A stretch of DNA of 46,917 nt from an uncultured Eubacteriales bacterium (GCA_900542565.1 UQOC01000015.1:1-46917); one strand, 5' to 3'. Positions 16,788 through 26,288 are shown, counted from the stretch's first letter. Notes: generated by a model not told the origin, from the sequence alone. Program-made: numbers and translations.

Positions 16788-18517
16788 TTTGCGGCCTCCT
16801 TTACTATTTCTATGGCGTCGAACGGGCAGACGGTCTCACAGAGTCCGCAGCCTACGCATCTTTCAGGTACTATGTACGGTCTGCCGTCTTTTTCTTCGAT
16901 GGCAGGGCAGCCGATCTTCATGCACTGCTTGCAGTTCTTGCAGCGGTCTGTTACCACATAAGGTATATTCGGCTGTTTTACTATAAGGGCGCAAGGCCTC
17001 TTGGTGATGATTACGGAAAGTTCTTCTCTTTCGGTCTCTTCTTTGACTATCCTTTCAAGGTTTTTCAGGTCAAAAGGATCTATCTCAACAACATGCTTGA
17101 CCCCGATGGCCTTGCAGAGGGCTGCGATATCAACAGCCGGAGCTTCTTCACCTTTGGCGTTTTTTCCGGTGGACGGATTGTCCTGATGTCCGGTCATTCC
17201 GGTTATCCTGTTATCCAAAACGATGACGGTACCCTTGGAGCCGTTGTAGTTCATGTTGATGAGCCCGGTTATGCCCGAATGGAAGAAAGTCGAGTCTCCC
17301 AGCACTGCCACGGTATTCTTGGCTGTTCCCATGGCTTTTTCAAAGCCGTGGGCCATTGTGATGGAGCTTCCCATGCAGAGACAGGTGTCCATGGCCGATG
17401 TAGGCGGAAGGGAAGCCAGTGTATAGCAGCCGATGTCTCCCAGCACGGTTGTTTTTAATTTGCTGAGTACATGGAATACACCTCTGTGAGGACATCCGGC
17501 ACACAGGAGCGGAGGTCTCCCAGGAGCGTTTTCGATCGAAGCGGTCTCTGCCAGCGGCAGCCCAAAAGCCTTTCTTATCATATTTGCGCTGTACTCACCC
17601 TGAATGGTGAACATATCTTTTCCGCCGGCCAGTTCAATGCCCATGGCTCTGATCTGTTCTTCAAATATAGGGTCTCCTTCTTCGATGACATAGAGTTTCT
17701 CCACTTTGGCGGCAAAGTCTCTTATCATCCCCGCAGGCAGCGGATATATCATTCCCATTTTGAGTACGCTGGCCTCAGGCAGGGCTTCTTTTACATACTG
17801 ATAACATATACCGCTGGTGATGATGCCTATCTTGGTATCCTTCATCTCCGCACGGTTAATGTCCATATGGTCAGCGTCACAGGCGATCTGCTTCATGCGT
17901 TTTTCCTGGACTATGTGCAGCTGTTTTGCCATGGCAGGCATGGCAACATATTTATTTATATTCTTCTGATAAGGTATCTTTTCTCTTTCTTCTCTGGTTC
18001 CGATGGTGACAACTCCTCTTGAATGAGAAATCCTGGTGTTGGATCTGAGGAGGACGATAGTATCGTATTTTTCGCTTATATCAAAAGCCTTTACCATGTA
18101 GTCTTTACATTCCTGAGCGTCTGAAGGCTCCAGCACCGGCACACCGGCGGCCTTGCCATAATAGCGTGAATCCTGCTCGTTCTGGCTGGAATGACATCCG
18201 TTGTCATCAGCTACCAGTATTACTGTTCCGCCTGTAACGCCGGTATATGCTGCTGTAAAAAACGGATCTGCGGCTACATTCAGCCCTACATGCTTCATGC
18301 AGGAAAGGGCTCTGGCTCCTCCCACAGAGGCTCCCATTGCTACTTCCACTCCAACCTTTTCGTTCGGCGCCCATTCCACATGGATCTCATCAAACTTTGC
18401 CGCCGTTTCAGTGATCTCCGTACTCGGTGTACCCGGATAAGATGAGATTACCTTGACTCCGGCTTCGTAAGCGCCCTGTGCAAAGGCTTCATTGCCCAAC
18501 ATGATTCTTTTTTCCAT
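16784..18517 (-). CDS. iorA: Indolepyruvate:ferredoxin oxidoreductase, alpha subunit
   Basis: A 577-residue TPP- and iron-sulfur-dependent subunit. The N-terminus has the pyrimidine domain (MLGNEAFAQGAYEAGVKVIS, SSYPGTPSTEI-type). The TPP site is visible as GDIGCYTLASLPPTSAMD and LGDSTFFHSGITGLINMNYN. The C-terminus has two ferredoxin-type clusters, CKNCKQCMKIGCP and CVGCGLCETVCP. It transfers electrons from arylpyruvate oxidation to ferredoxin. Family length is about 580-620 residues, so it is complete. It follows the first ligase by 75 bases. Confidence 0.95.
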   Translation of the reverse strand: MEKRIMLGNEAFAQGAYEAGVKVISSYPGTPSTEITETAAKFDEIHVEWAPNEKVGVEVAMGASVGGARALSCMKHVGLNVAADPFFTAAYTGVTGGTVILVADDNGCHSSQNEQDSRYYGKAAGVPVLEPSDAQECKDYMVKAFDISEKYDTIVLLRSNTRISHSRGVVTIGTREEREKIPYQKNINKYVAMPAMAKQLHIVQEKRMKQIACDADHMDINRAEMKDTKIGIITSGICYQYVKEALPEASVLKMGMIYPLPAGMIRDFAAKVEKLYVIEEGDPIFEEQIRAMGIELAGGKDMFTIQGEYSANMIRKAFGLPLAETASIENAPGRPPLLCAGCPHRGVFHVLSKLKTTVLGDIGCYTLASLPPTSAMDTCLCMGSSITMAHGFEKAMGTAKNTVAVLGDSTFFHSGITGLINMNYNGSKGTVIVLDNRITGMTGHQDNPSTGKNAKGEEAPAVDIAALCKAIGVKHVVEIDPFDLKNLERIVKEETEREELSVIITKRPCALIVKQPNIPYVVTDRCKNCKQCMKIGCPAIEEKDGRPYIVPERCVGCGLCETVCPFDAIEIVKEAAK

Positions 18518-18592
18518 CTTTGTAACTGCCTTTCTGTAAATATTCCATATGTGCCGGCTGGCTGCTCCGAACGATCGTGTCCGGGCTTTCGG

Positions 18593-19903
18593 CTATTTAT
18601 GATCTCTCTTGTCAATGACTCTCTTGCTCTTTCCCTCAAACCTAGGCAAAGTCCCCGGCGTTACCAGCGTCACCTTTGCGTCTATATTGAGAACTGATTT
18701 AAGGTCATGCCTTATGCGGCCTCTCAGATCTTCAAGCTTTTCATAATCGTCCAGCAATGACGCATCAGAAAATTCCACTCTGACCTCTATCCTGTCGAGA
18801 TAGTTTTCTGTGGTAACGATTATCTCGTAGAAAGGTTCTACTTCTTTGATTGACATTATAACAGATTCTATCTGGCTTGGGAATACATTGACTCCTCTTA
18901 TTACCATCATATCGTCGGTCCTGCCCTGTACCTTGGCCATCCTCATGGATGTCCTGCCGCACTTGCACGGCTCGTCTATGAGCCATGTTATGTCTCTGGT
19001 CCTGTAACGGAGCATCGGGAACCCTTCTTTGGTCAGAGTGGTGATGACCAGTTCTCCTTTTTCGCCTGCAGGCAGGGTCTCCAGAGTATCCGGGTCTATG
19101 ATCTCCGGCAGGAAATGGTCCTCTGCAAAGTGGAGTCCGCATTTAAGATAACATTCTCCGGAAACACCCGGCCCGCCTACTTCGGAAAGGCCATAGTTTT
19201 CCGTGGCAAGAATGCCCAGAGCATTTTCTATTTTAGCCCGCATTTCTTCGGTATGTCCTTCTCCGCCGAAAAGGGCAAGCCTGAGTTTGAGTTTGCTCTT
19301 GTCTATGCCTTTTCTGGCCATGGCCTCGGCCAGGTGAAGGGCGTAAGACGGAGTAGCGACCAGCACAGTTGACTCAAAGTCCTGCATGAGCATTATCTGC
19401 CTGTCAGTATTGCCTGAAGAAAGCGGCACCACCATGGCGCCCACTCTTTCCATGCCGTAATGGAGCCCAAAACCCCCGGTGAACAATCCGTATCCAAAGG
19501 CTATCTGGGTAGTGTCGTCGGAAGTCACTCCTGCTGCCGTGATCAGGCGGGCAAGGCACTCGGTCCAGTTTTCCAGGTCGTTTTTGGTATAGCCGACTAT
19601 CTTCGGTTTGCCCGTGGTGCCTGATGAGCCGTGTATCCTGACTATCTCCTTTTTTGGCACCGCAAACAGTCCGAAAGGATAGTTGTTTTTCAGATCGTCT
19701 GCCGTGGTGAAAGGCAGATGTTTTACATCGCTGAGAGTTTTGATGTGCTCCGGCCTGAGTCCTATCTCGTCGAACTTTTGCTTATAAAATGGCACCCTCT
19801 CGTAGCAGTAGGCTGCGATCTTTTTTAGCCTTTCAAGCTGAATCTCGTTTTTCTCCTCCCGTGTAGCACATTCCCACCGGGGATTCCAGATTTTGTGTTC
19901 CAT
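18593..19903 (-). CDS. paaK: Phenylacetate(arylacetate)-CoA ligase, copy 2
   Basis: A 436-residue PaaK-type ligase. P-loop GSSGTTGKPKIVGYT, ENYGLSEVGGPGVSG, RYRTRDITWL and GRTDDMMVIRGVNVFPSQIE are all present. The start MEHKIWNPRWECATREEK at 19903 is preceded by GGAGAA; the frame stays open upstream to 19960 but without a family match. It is the first gene of the iorAB operon and clearly related to the other ligase of the same operon. Confidence 0.92.
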   Translation of the reverse strand: MEHKIWNPRWECATREEKNEIQLERLKKIAAYCYERVPFYKQKFDEIGLRPEHIKTLSDVKHLPFTTADDLKNNYPFGLFAVPKKEIVRIHGSSGTTGKPKIVGYTKNDLENWTECLARLITAAGVTSDDTTQIAFGYGLFTGGFGLHYGMERVGAMVVPLSSGNTDRQIMLMQDFESTVLVATPSYALHLAEAMARKGIDKSKLKLRLALFGGEGHTEEMRAKIENALGILATENYGLSEVGGPGVSGECYLKCGLHFAEDHFLPEIIDPDTLETLPAGEKGELVITTLTKEGFPMLRYRTRDITWLIDEPCKCGRTSMRMAKVQGRTDDMMVIRGVNVFPSQIESVIMSIKEVEPFYEIIVTTENYLDRIEVRVEFSDASLLDDYEKLEDLRGRIRHDLKSVLNIDAKVTLVTPGTLPRFEGKSKRVIDKRDHK

Positions 19904-19984
19904 GGTTTTCTTCTCCGTAGTTTGTTTTATCGTTGACCAATCAATCAGTTGGTTGTTCACTGCGTTATGGCGGAAAGGTCATGT

Positions 19985-20118
19985 AATCCATGCGGACATT
20001 ATACCGCCATCCAGTCTCGCATACGGCGGTTCAATGGCCGCTTCCTCTCGGCGCAAGCCGCTCCGTGTTTCTCGCAAAGCCTTGCGGGAAACACTATACA
20101 ATCCATGCGGACATTATA
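19985..20118 (-). promoter_or_regulatory. Duplicated promoter segment upstream of the iorAB operon
   Basis: A 19-base direct repeat (minus strand TATAATGTCCGCATGGATT) occurs at 19,985-20,003 and 20,100-20,118. Each copy starts with a perfect TATAAT. The outer copy reads TGTTATAAT, an extended -10. Between the copies a hairpin of about 13 pairs (GTGTTTC..CGCAA with TTGCG..GAAACAC) lies near 20,064-20,094. The operon could have two starts, or one start with an attenuating hairpin and a decoy box. Confidence 0.55.
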
Positions 20119-20220
20119 ACATAACTTTCTGAAAATTTACACCCAAACTTTTGAAATTTCCCGTTTCTGTATTTGCATATAACTTTCCGGCATTAAAAAC
20201 GGCTTTTCCGGAAAGGTCAT

Positions 20221-20262
20221 AAAAAAATTTCACCTCAGCACAGCGATCATGCAGAGGTGAAA
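20221..20262 (-). terminator. Intrinsic terminator of the aconitase X / M20 operon
   Basis: On the minus strand TTTCACCTC and GAGGTGAAA form a 9-pair stem with a 17-base loop followed by T7. It lies about 97 bases after the M20 stop. The forward strand also has CCTTTTT after the stem, so it may act both ways. Confidence 0.82.
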
Positions 20263-20358
20263 CCTTTTTAATGGCCGGACACTGCCCAAGACGCATGTTG
20301 TCCGGCCCACTTTTATATATTGTCAGTAAGTAAAAATATCCTGTCTGCCATCAGACAC

Positions 20359-21492
20359 CTATTCTTCTATCAGCGCCTTGAACATTTCCACAGCATTTTC
20401 TATGATCGAATCTGTGAAATCAAACCCGGATGTGTGGAAAGAAGGTTTATCCACCCCTCCACCTATATAATATATGGCGCCAGGTATCAGCTTAGTATAA
20501 TATCCAAAGTCTTCCGAACCTCTTGAAGCGATACTTTCCACTACAGAATAACCAAGCTTTTCTGCGGCCTTATGTACCTTTTCTACGCAGTGCGGGTCAT
20601 TTCGTGTTTCAGGGAACACATCTTCAAATTCAAACTTTAATTGAAGGCCGTATTTTTCGGCCTCGGCTTTCGCCAGATCCTCTATCTTCTTCTGAAGCAG
20701 ATCCATCTCGGCTTCTATCTCAGCTCTTATGGTCATCCTCAGGACTCCTTCGCTGGCTGCGATACCAAAGGCATAATCACCGACATCGAGCTGAACTATG
20801 GTGCAGAGGACTAATCTCTCATATGCATCAGGATCTGTAAATTCCGGGATTGCTCTCACTATCTCTGTCAGGGCGAACACAGGGTTTATTCCATTTTCAG
20901 GTATGCTGGCGTGGGTAGGAGTGCCTTTCATATATACAGACATTCCTTTTGACGCGCAGTTTGCTACAGTATTGGAGATGCGGATCTGTCCCAGTTCTTC
21001 TCCCGGTCTGTTATGAAAAGCGTAGATTTCTCCAATATCCGGGTTATCTTTGATGAACTGCTGTGCTTCGACTGCTCCCTGGCCTGTTTCTTCCGCATGC
21101 TGAAATACCATATACACATCTCTGTCCGGCTTCATATCCATAAGCTCAAGACCCAGTCCGCACAGTGCCGCCGCATGGCCGTCATGGCCGCACTTATGGC
21201 CCACTCCCGGCACGCATGACTTCCATGGTTTGTCTATTTCATCCTCGATAGGCAGAGCGTCAAAGTCAGCTCTGAAAGCTATGGCTTTCTTATCGCCGGC
21301 TGCGGCGCAATCTGATGGTGCTCTGTACACCGCGTAGAAATATTTTCCACCGTCATGGAGTTCCAGACTTGTATGCTCTTTGAGGAAATCCATCAGATGC
21401 TGCTTTGTCCATGTCTCATGATATGACAGTTCAGGATGTTGATGGAGCTCATGCCGAAGAGCTTCGGCAAGCTGATAATTTTCTTTTTTCAT
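20359..21492 (-). CDS. M20-family amidohydrolase
   Basis: A 377-residue metal-dependent amidohydrolase/deacylase of the M20D type. Family motifs include HELHQHPELSYHE at the N-terminus, GHKCGHDGHAAALCG with metal-binding His/Cys/Asp, AEETGQGAVEAQQFI with the catalytic Glu, GSEDFGYY, and a closing SFHTSGFDF His. Members cut N-acyl or aminoacyl amide bonds (hippurate, indoleacetyl-amino acids, N-acetyl amino acids). The start MKKENYQLAEAL at 21492 has GAGGAGG upstream; the longer frame upstream overlaps the symporter remnant. It is the last gene of the sigma-54 operon, so it may free or trim the operon's substrate. Confidence 0.9.
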   Translation of the reverse strand: MKKENYQLAEALRHELHQHPELSYHETWTKQHLMDFLKEHTSLELHDGGKYFYAVYRAPSDCAAAGDKKAIAFRADFDALPIEDEIDKPWKSCVPGVGHKCGHDGHAAALCGLGLELMDMKPDRDVYMVFQHAEETGQGAVEAQQFIKDNPDIGEIYAFHNRPGEELGQIRISNTVANCASKGMSVYMKGTPTHASIPENGINPVFALTEIVRAIPEFTDPDAYERLVLCTIVQLDVGDYAFGIAASEGVLRMTIRAEIEAEMDLLQKKIEDLAKAEAEKYGLQLKFEFEDVFPETRNDPHCVEKVHKAAEKLGYSVVESIASRGSEDFGYYTKLIPGAIYYIGGGVDKPSFHTSGFDFTDSIIENAVEMFKALIEE

Positions 21493-21505
21493 AGTGTTCC
21501 TCCTC

Positions 21506-22917
21506 TTACGCCGTCTTTTTTGCGGCCTTCTTTGCTCTCCTTGCTTCCATGTCAGCCATATAATACAGCCCCGGAGTATCCCAGTACTCCTTGTTGAGCT
21601 TAACGATCTGTGGAGCAAGCCATACGAGAGCGAGCATGTTAGGTATGATCTTGAGCGCGCCGAAGAAATCGACGAACTGATAAGCAATGGTCAGTTCAAG
21701 TCCGAACAGGGCGAATATCATTCCCGCTATGATCACGCACCTCCAGACCAGTCCGGCAGTACGGGTCCTGAAAACGAACTGCATGTTCTTCTCGCCGTAA
21801 TATACTACTACGGTTATGGTCGTAACGGCAAAGAGGAAGATGCATACTGCTACGAATATCTCTCCGAATGTGCCGAAGCTCTGTCCGAAAGCTGCCTGAG
21901 CCAATGCTCCTGAATCAATGCCTTCCTGAGTCCATACCCCTGTGGTCAGGACTGCAAGGGCAGTCGCGGTACATACCATCAGGGTATCCAGTGTTACTTC
22001 AAACACACCCCATATAGCCTGTCTTACCGGATGATCGACATCAGAGGCTGAGTGAGCTATTGCTGCCGTGCCGTAGCCTGCTTCATTGGAATAAACTCCT
22101 CTTGCGATGCCCCATCTCATTGCCAGCATTACGGTAGAACCGGCAAATCCGCCAAAGGCCGCATGTGGTGTAAAAGCATACCTGAATATATCTATCAGGG
22201 AAGGTATTATATTATCATAATTCATTATAAGGATTATCAGCACTCCAAGCAAGTATATTCCGGCCATAAACGGCACTGTTTTTCCATTACTGATGAAATT
22301 CTTTTGATGCCGCCGAAAACGATGACAGTAACAAGGGCTATTACCACAAGTGCGAAAATATTTTCATCAAAGCTGAAGGTCTTTGCCTGGGACGCTACGG
22401 AAAGTATCTGTGAAGCGCAGGATGGCAGGCAGTTGATGGCTCCGCAGAGGGCGAATATCATGCCGGCCACATAGGCTATCTTCTTTCCGCCGAAAGCCTT
22501 GGTGATATAGCTGAAAGCGCCTCCGAACCACTGGCCGGACTCGTCTTTGGCCTTATACTTGACCGCCAGGGCGATCTCGCAGTATTTGGTGCAGCAGCCC
22601 ACGATGGCTATGAGCTACATCCAGAATACGGCTCCCGGTCCGCCGAGGGCGATGGCCACAGGCACTCCTACTATGTTGGAGGACCCTATGGTCGAGCCGA
22701 GGGCTGCACAGGCAGCTCCGAAGGAGGATATCTTGCCTTTTTCGGCTTTCTGGAACATCTTTCCGAAAGTCTGTGAGCATATGTACCCGAATCTCCTGAT
22801 CTGCACAAAGCCGCATCTGAATGTCAGATAAAGTCCGCCGCCGATCATGATGATAAGTATCGGCCATCCCCAAAACCAGTTGGCGATCGCAGTTGTAACA
22901 TTGATGATTGCGTTCAT
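21506..22917 (-). pseudogene. AGCS-family sodium:amino-acid symporter, broken by a stop codon and a frameshift
   Basis: Three consecutive reading segments together give one complete AGCS (sodium:alanine) symporter of about 470 residues. Segment 1 (22,917 to 22,615) ends GGPGAVFWM-stop; the family continues with Trp here, and the codon is TAG where TGG is expected. Segment 2 continues in the same frame (LIAIVGCCTKYCEIALAVKYKAKD) to GGIKRISSVMEK. There one A is missing from an A run (A5 at 22,279-22,283 on the opposite strand), shifting the frame. Segment 3 (from about 22,276) restores PFMAGIYLLGVLIILIMNYDNIIP and runs to the C-terminus at 21,506. Neighbouring genes are intact and spacing is normal, so decay is recent, unless one lesion is a sequencing error. 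Confidence 0.88.
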
Positions 22918-22938
22918 GATTTTTCTCCTTTCGATATA

Positions 22939-23376
22939 TTATTTTTTTATGATCTCTACCGTTCCTTTTTCACCGTCTACCCGCACCCAGTCTCCGGTCT
23001 GGATGACCTCCGCCGGATCTTGGGAAAGCCGGTCGACTACAGGTATGGTCTTGCCGTAAAGTTTTTCTGAAAGCAACGCTCCGGCTACTATGATGAGCTC
23101 TGTTTCCCTATTGATGATAGCCGCAGGGCCGTTGCCGCAGCGGACGGTCTCCAGCATCCATGTGGCGCCGCTGGTGGAGCCTTTTCCGAGAGGATATATT
23201 AGGATCTTGTCTTTAACTGATTCTCCGCAGACACTGACTCTCACATCGTCGATCTTGCCGCTTGCAGGGTCTACGCCGTGGGACCATACGAGGGACTCCC
23301 TGCTCACCAATGCTTCTCCCTCAGCCATCCCAGGGACCAGCCCCCTGCCTTTGATTATCCTGATCTCTTTGCTCAT
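22939..23376 (-). CDS. Aconitase X swivel domain subunit (DUF126)
   Basis: A 145-residue DUF126 protein, the small subunit of two-chain aconitase X. The core GKGSTSGATWMLETVRCGNGPAA holds the conserved serine of the swivel domain. The start MSKEIRIIKGRG at 23376 overlaps the large-subunit stop as ATGA; seven extra residues upstream are possible. Known aconitase X enzymes dehydrate cis-3-hydroxy-L-proline or mevalonate 5-phosphate; which reaction applies here is not visible. Confidence 0.9.
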   Translation of the reverse strand: MSKEIRIIKGRGLVPGMAEGEALVSRESLVWSHGVDPASGKIDDVRVSVCGESVKDKILIYPLGKGSTSGATWMLETVRCGNGPAAIINRETELIIVAGALLSEKLYGKTIPVVDRLSQDPAEVIQTGDWVRVDGEKGTVEIIKK

Positions 23377-24581
23377 CTCGTCACCGCCTTTACACATTCT
23401 TCTACAGAAGCATATCGGATCCTTATGCTGTGTTCCGATGGCAGATAGCTGGCGAATTTCCCTGAATCGGTTATGAGGTTCTCATATCCGCCTACGAGAG
23501 GGCTGATGACCAGACATGTCTGTGCCATTATCCTTACTCCTGCTTCTTCCAGCACAGCCTTCAGACCCATCCTTTCCATGAGACTTTCGGTCTCGGCAGT
23601 GGTAAATACCCAGAAAGCCTTGCCATCTGCCACTTTTTTCCCTTCGATCATCCGGGCAAGCCTGATAACTTCTTCTGATGAATAGTGAGGACAGCCCACC
23701 ACAGCCAGCTGAGGCTCTCCCGCTCCGGTGCTGGTCATTTTCTCCGCTGCATCATCTATATCTTTTCTGGTTATTACCATTTCTTCTTCCGGGGCTTTTC
23801 CTGCAAAAACATCCGTAAGTATGGCTTCCGGCGTAATCCCGTCCGCATGGTACAGCGCCACCGATCCGCTGGATGCGGCCGAAGCTCCCAGATATTTAAG
23901 GTCATCGTTGGTGGCTGACTGAGGCAGTCCATATATGGCCGGGATCTTGGCTCCCGCCAGTTTCCCTGTGATTATCCCTATAGTGTTGTAATCAAGAGGT
24001 GTGAGTTCACCTGCTTCAACTGTTATCTTTATCTGAGCCCGTCTGTTTTCCGTCAGGTATAAACCGTATCTGGGCATCCTGCCTGTCAGGGCTGCACATA
24101 TGGCTATACCTGCCGGAGTCCTGTTGGTCCTTGCGCCCAGGACGGAATTGGCAAAGCTGACAGCTGAACTTTCCGCCCATGCTATGTTCTGGCCAAGCCG
24201 CGGCACGCTTCCCTGATAATATGGCGTGCAGGACCATTTTGGCATTTCTCCCAGTTTCATTATGGCCTCCGCCAGACGGTACTGATTTTTGGCATATTCT
24301 TCGTCGTATCCCATCTCTTTCCAATGACTGAATGGGATGGAAGCCGGGTCCTGGGTGGTCGGCACGCAGCATTTTCCGCCCAGACATGCCAGTTTTTCAA
24401 GCCAGTCCCTGCCTGCAATGTGAAGAGAGCCAAAATGTGCCATAGCCTGCACTGAAGCGATTTCAACGAAAGAATCTGCATCCATTGAATCTCCCACCTG
24501 GGTCAGTATTTCCATGGCCAGCTTCTTTGCTTCACCCTCCTGCCCGTTTAACATTCTCTTTTCTTCATCAGTCAGACGCAT
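23373..24581 (-). CDS. Aconitase X catalytic subunit (DUF521)
   Basis: A 402-residue large subunit of aconitase X. Typical stretches are CLGGKCCVPTTQDPASI (about 66-82), NSVLGARTNRTPAGIAICAALTGRMPRYGLY, VVGCPHYSSEEVIRLA and TCLVISPLVGG; the cysteines in the first, third and fourth are the candidate iron-sulfur ligands. It forms a dehydratase with the DUF126 subunit encoded next. Overlap is 4 bases downstream and 14 bases upstream, so the subunits are translationally coupled. Separate chains are usual for bacteria and archaea with type II/III enzymes. The substrate remains open. Confidence 0.9.
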   Translation of the reverse strand: MRLTDEEKRMLNGQEGEAKKLAMEILTQVGDSMDADSFVEIASVQAMAHFGSLHIAGRDWLEKLACLGGKCCVPTTQDPASIPFSHWKEMGYDEEYAKNQYRLAEAIMKLGEMPKWSCTPYYQGSVPRLGQNIAWAESSAVSFANSVLGARTNRTPAGIAICAALTGRMPRYGLYLTENRRAQIKITVEAGELTPLDYNTIGIITGKLAGAKIPAIYGLPQSATNDDLKYLGASAASSGSVALYHADGITPEAILTDVFAGKAPEEEMVITRKDIDDAAEKMTSTGAGEPQLAVVGCPHYSSEEVIRLARMIEGKKVADGKAFWVFTTAETESLMERMGLKAVLEEAGVRIMAQTCLVISPLVGGYENLITDSGKFASYLPSEHSIRIRYASVEECVKAVTR

Positions 24582-24933
24582 TTTTGCCTCCTTTCACATC
24601 AGCCCGGCTGTTATCCGCCCCGGCGGACGGCACATCGATCTCCATGTCCAGCAGCAGGCTGCTGAGGCTTTTTCCGTGGGTATCCAGAGAAAGAGATCTT
24701 GTTACTCCTCCTCCGAGGGCATCGTACATTACAATATTGATGGCCCATAGGTTAGGCAGCTGATATATGACTACCTTTCCTTTGACCACATCGGCAAAAT
24801 ATTCTTTGACTTTTTCCGGCGTGACATTTTTTACTATCGTCCTGTAATCTTCTTTTCTATAGGCGATAAGAGAAATATTGGAGATATTCCCTTTGTCGCC
24901 CGTCCGTGAATGGGCTATTTCTCTCAGTTTCAC
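24568..24933 (-). CDS. AtuA-related small protein (C-terminal partner of DUF1446)
   Basis: A 121-residue protein beginning MKLREIAHSRTGDKGNISNISLIAY and containing YQLPNLWAINIVMYDALGGGVTRSLSLDTHGKS. These match the C-terminal portion of acyclic-terpene-utilisation AtuA-like proteins, which in many genomes is fused to the DUF1446 portion. Here it is a separate gene overlapping the larger gene by 4 bases. Its last residues (DVPSAGADNSRADVKGGKNASD) are a hydrophilic tail reading into the next gene. No enzyme activity is established. Confidence 0.82.
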   Translation of the reverse strand: MKLREIAHSRTGDKGNISNISLIAYRKEDYRTIVKNVTPEKVKEYFADVVKGKVVIYQLPNLWAINIVMYDALGGGVTRSLSLDTHGKSLSSLLLDMEIDVPSAGADNSRADVKGGKNASD

Positions 24934-26288
24934 TGTCTATCTCCTTTCGCCTCTCCATAAACTATCATTTCCTCTTTTATGTCCTCTTCGGGAACGAAGA
25001 TGGAGGCTATGGCTATGACCTCTTTAACATACCGCCTCGCTCCTCCTCCGCCTGCCGGCCCGTTGGTATAGAGGGCTTCCACTTCTTTTCCAGCCATGCC
25101 GGCAGTAAAGCTGTCCTGGGAGCGTACGGCGACCCTTACGCGGCATTCAGCCGGGGCTGATGCGCTGGCTTTTGTAATGTCTCCATGTAGGGAATCAATG
25201 CCTATGATGTCATATTTCACCTCTTGTATCCTATCTGTCCATGGCTCAAGTCTTTTTTTGATGATCTCAATGGCAAGGCGGGCTCTCTCCATTGCCCCGC
25301 TTCCCGTATAGCTGATCTCTCCTTCACCGATAAATCCATCTTTATAGGCTATGCTCACCTTGTATTTCCCGTTTTTGGCCTTTCCGGAAGCGCCCTTTAC
25401 ATAAACGGCGCCGTCCTTTTCCTCCAGGATTATTCCTGAAAAATCTGCAGTCACATCGGGAGTACAGTAGGCTGACGGATCGTGTATCTCATATATTAGC
25501 TGTTCCGATACGGTTTCCCTGCTGACCAGCCCTCCTGCCTGCGGCAGCTTGGAGATGGTGATTTCTCCCGTTTCCGTGATCTCTCCGATGGGAAAGCCTA
25601 CATTCCAAAGATCCGGAACCACCTTATAAGGGGGATCTGCAAAATAGCCTCCGCACACCTGGGCGCCGCATTCCAGCAGATGTCCCATGACAGTACCTTT
25701 GCCCAGCTTGTCGTAGTCATCCATGGACCAGCCGAACTCATAAACAGCCGGAGCCAAAGTCAATGAAGGGTCAGCCACTCTCCCGGTTATGACGATATCC
25801 GCTCCCTGCCTGAGCGCCTCAACGATCCCGCCGGCACCTATGTAGGCGTTTGCTGAAACTATTTTCCCTTCTATTGTCCTGAGGGGCATGCCTGTCTCAA
25901 GGATCGTATTTGCCATATATCCATCGATCTTGTCTATGATATCATCGCCGATAACGCCCATTACCTTTAGATCTTTCAGCCCGTATTCCTCCGCCATCCT
26001 GCCGGTTGTTTGGACAGCGGCCTGCGGATTGGCTGCGCCCATATTGGTGATGATCTTGACCTTATGCTCTTTGAGCAGAGGCAGTATCCTTGACATGCGG
26101 TATTCAAGCAGCTCATTATATCCCTTTTTGCTGTCTTTTTCCTTTTCCTGCTGGGCAATGGCTATTGTCCGTTCGGCCAGGCATTCAAAGATTATATAAT
26201 CAAGATTGCCAAATCGTATCAGGTCCAGGGCCGGTTCTATCCTGTCTCCGCCATATCCTGCTCCGCCACCTATTCTGATCGTCTTCAA
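24930..26288 (-). CDS. AtuA-like protein (DUF1446)
   Basis: A 452-residue DUF1446 protein. The start is TTG at 26288, six bases after a strong GGAGGTG; the nearby ATG is out of frame. The N-terminus reads IRIGGGAGYGGDRIEPALDLI, a glycine-rich signature of the family, and further on ITGRVADPSLTLAPAVYEFG and YCTPDVTADFSG are seen. AtuA is linked to acyclic terpene breakdown in Pseudomonas, but its chemistry is unresolved. Here it is the first gene of a sigma-54 operon with aconitase X, an amino-acid symporter remnant and an M20 hydrolase, a setting that points to an amino or hydroxy acid rather than a terpene (inference). Confidence 0.85.
   Translation of the reverse strand: MKTIRIGGGAGYGGDRIEPALDLIRFGNLDYIIFECLAERTIAIAQQEKEKDSKKGYNELLEYRMSRILPLLKEHKVKIITNMGAANPQAAVQTTGRMAEEYGLKDLKVMGVIGDDIIDKIDGYMANTILETGMPLRTIEGKIVSANAYIGAGGIVEALRQGADIVITGRVADPSLTLAPAVYEFGWSMDDYDKLGKGTVMGHLLECGAQVCGGYFADPPYKVVPDLWNVGFPIGEITETGEITISKLPQAGGLVSRETVSEQLIYEIHDPSAYCTPDVTADFSGIILEEKDGAVYVKGASGKAKNGKYKVSIAYKDGFIGEGEISYTGSGAMERARLAIEIIKKRLEPWTDRIQEVKYDIIGIDSLHGDITKASASAPAECRVRVAVRSQDSFTAGMAGKEVEALYTNGPAGGGGARRYVKEVIAIASIFVPEEDIKEEMIVYGEAKGDRQ

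Noticed and set aside
22615..22620. TAG in the symporter as a pyrrolysine codon
   Set aside because: The family has Trp here, no pyrrolysine insertion context is seen, and the same gene has an additional frameshift.
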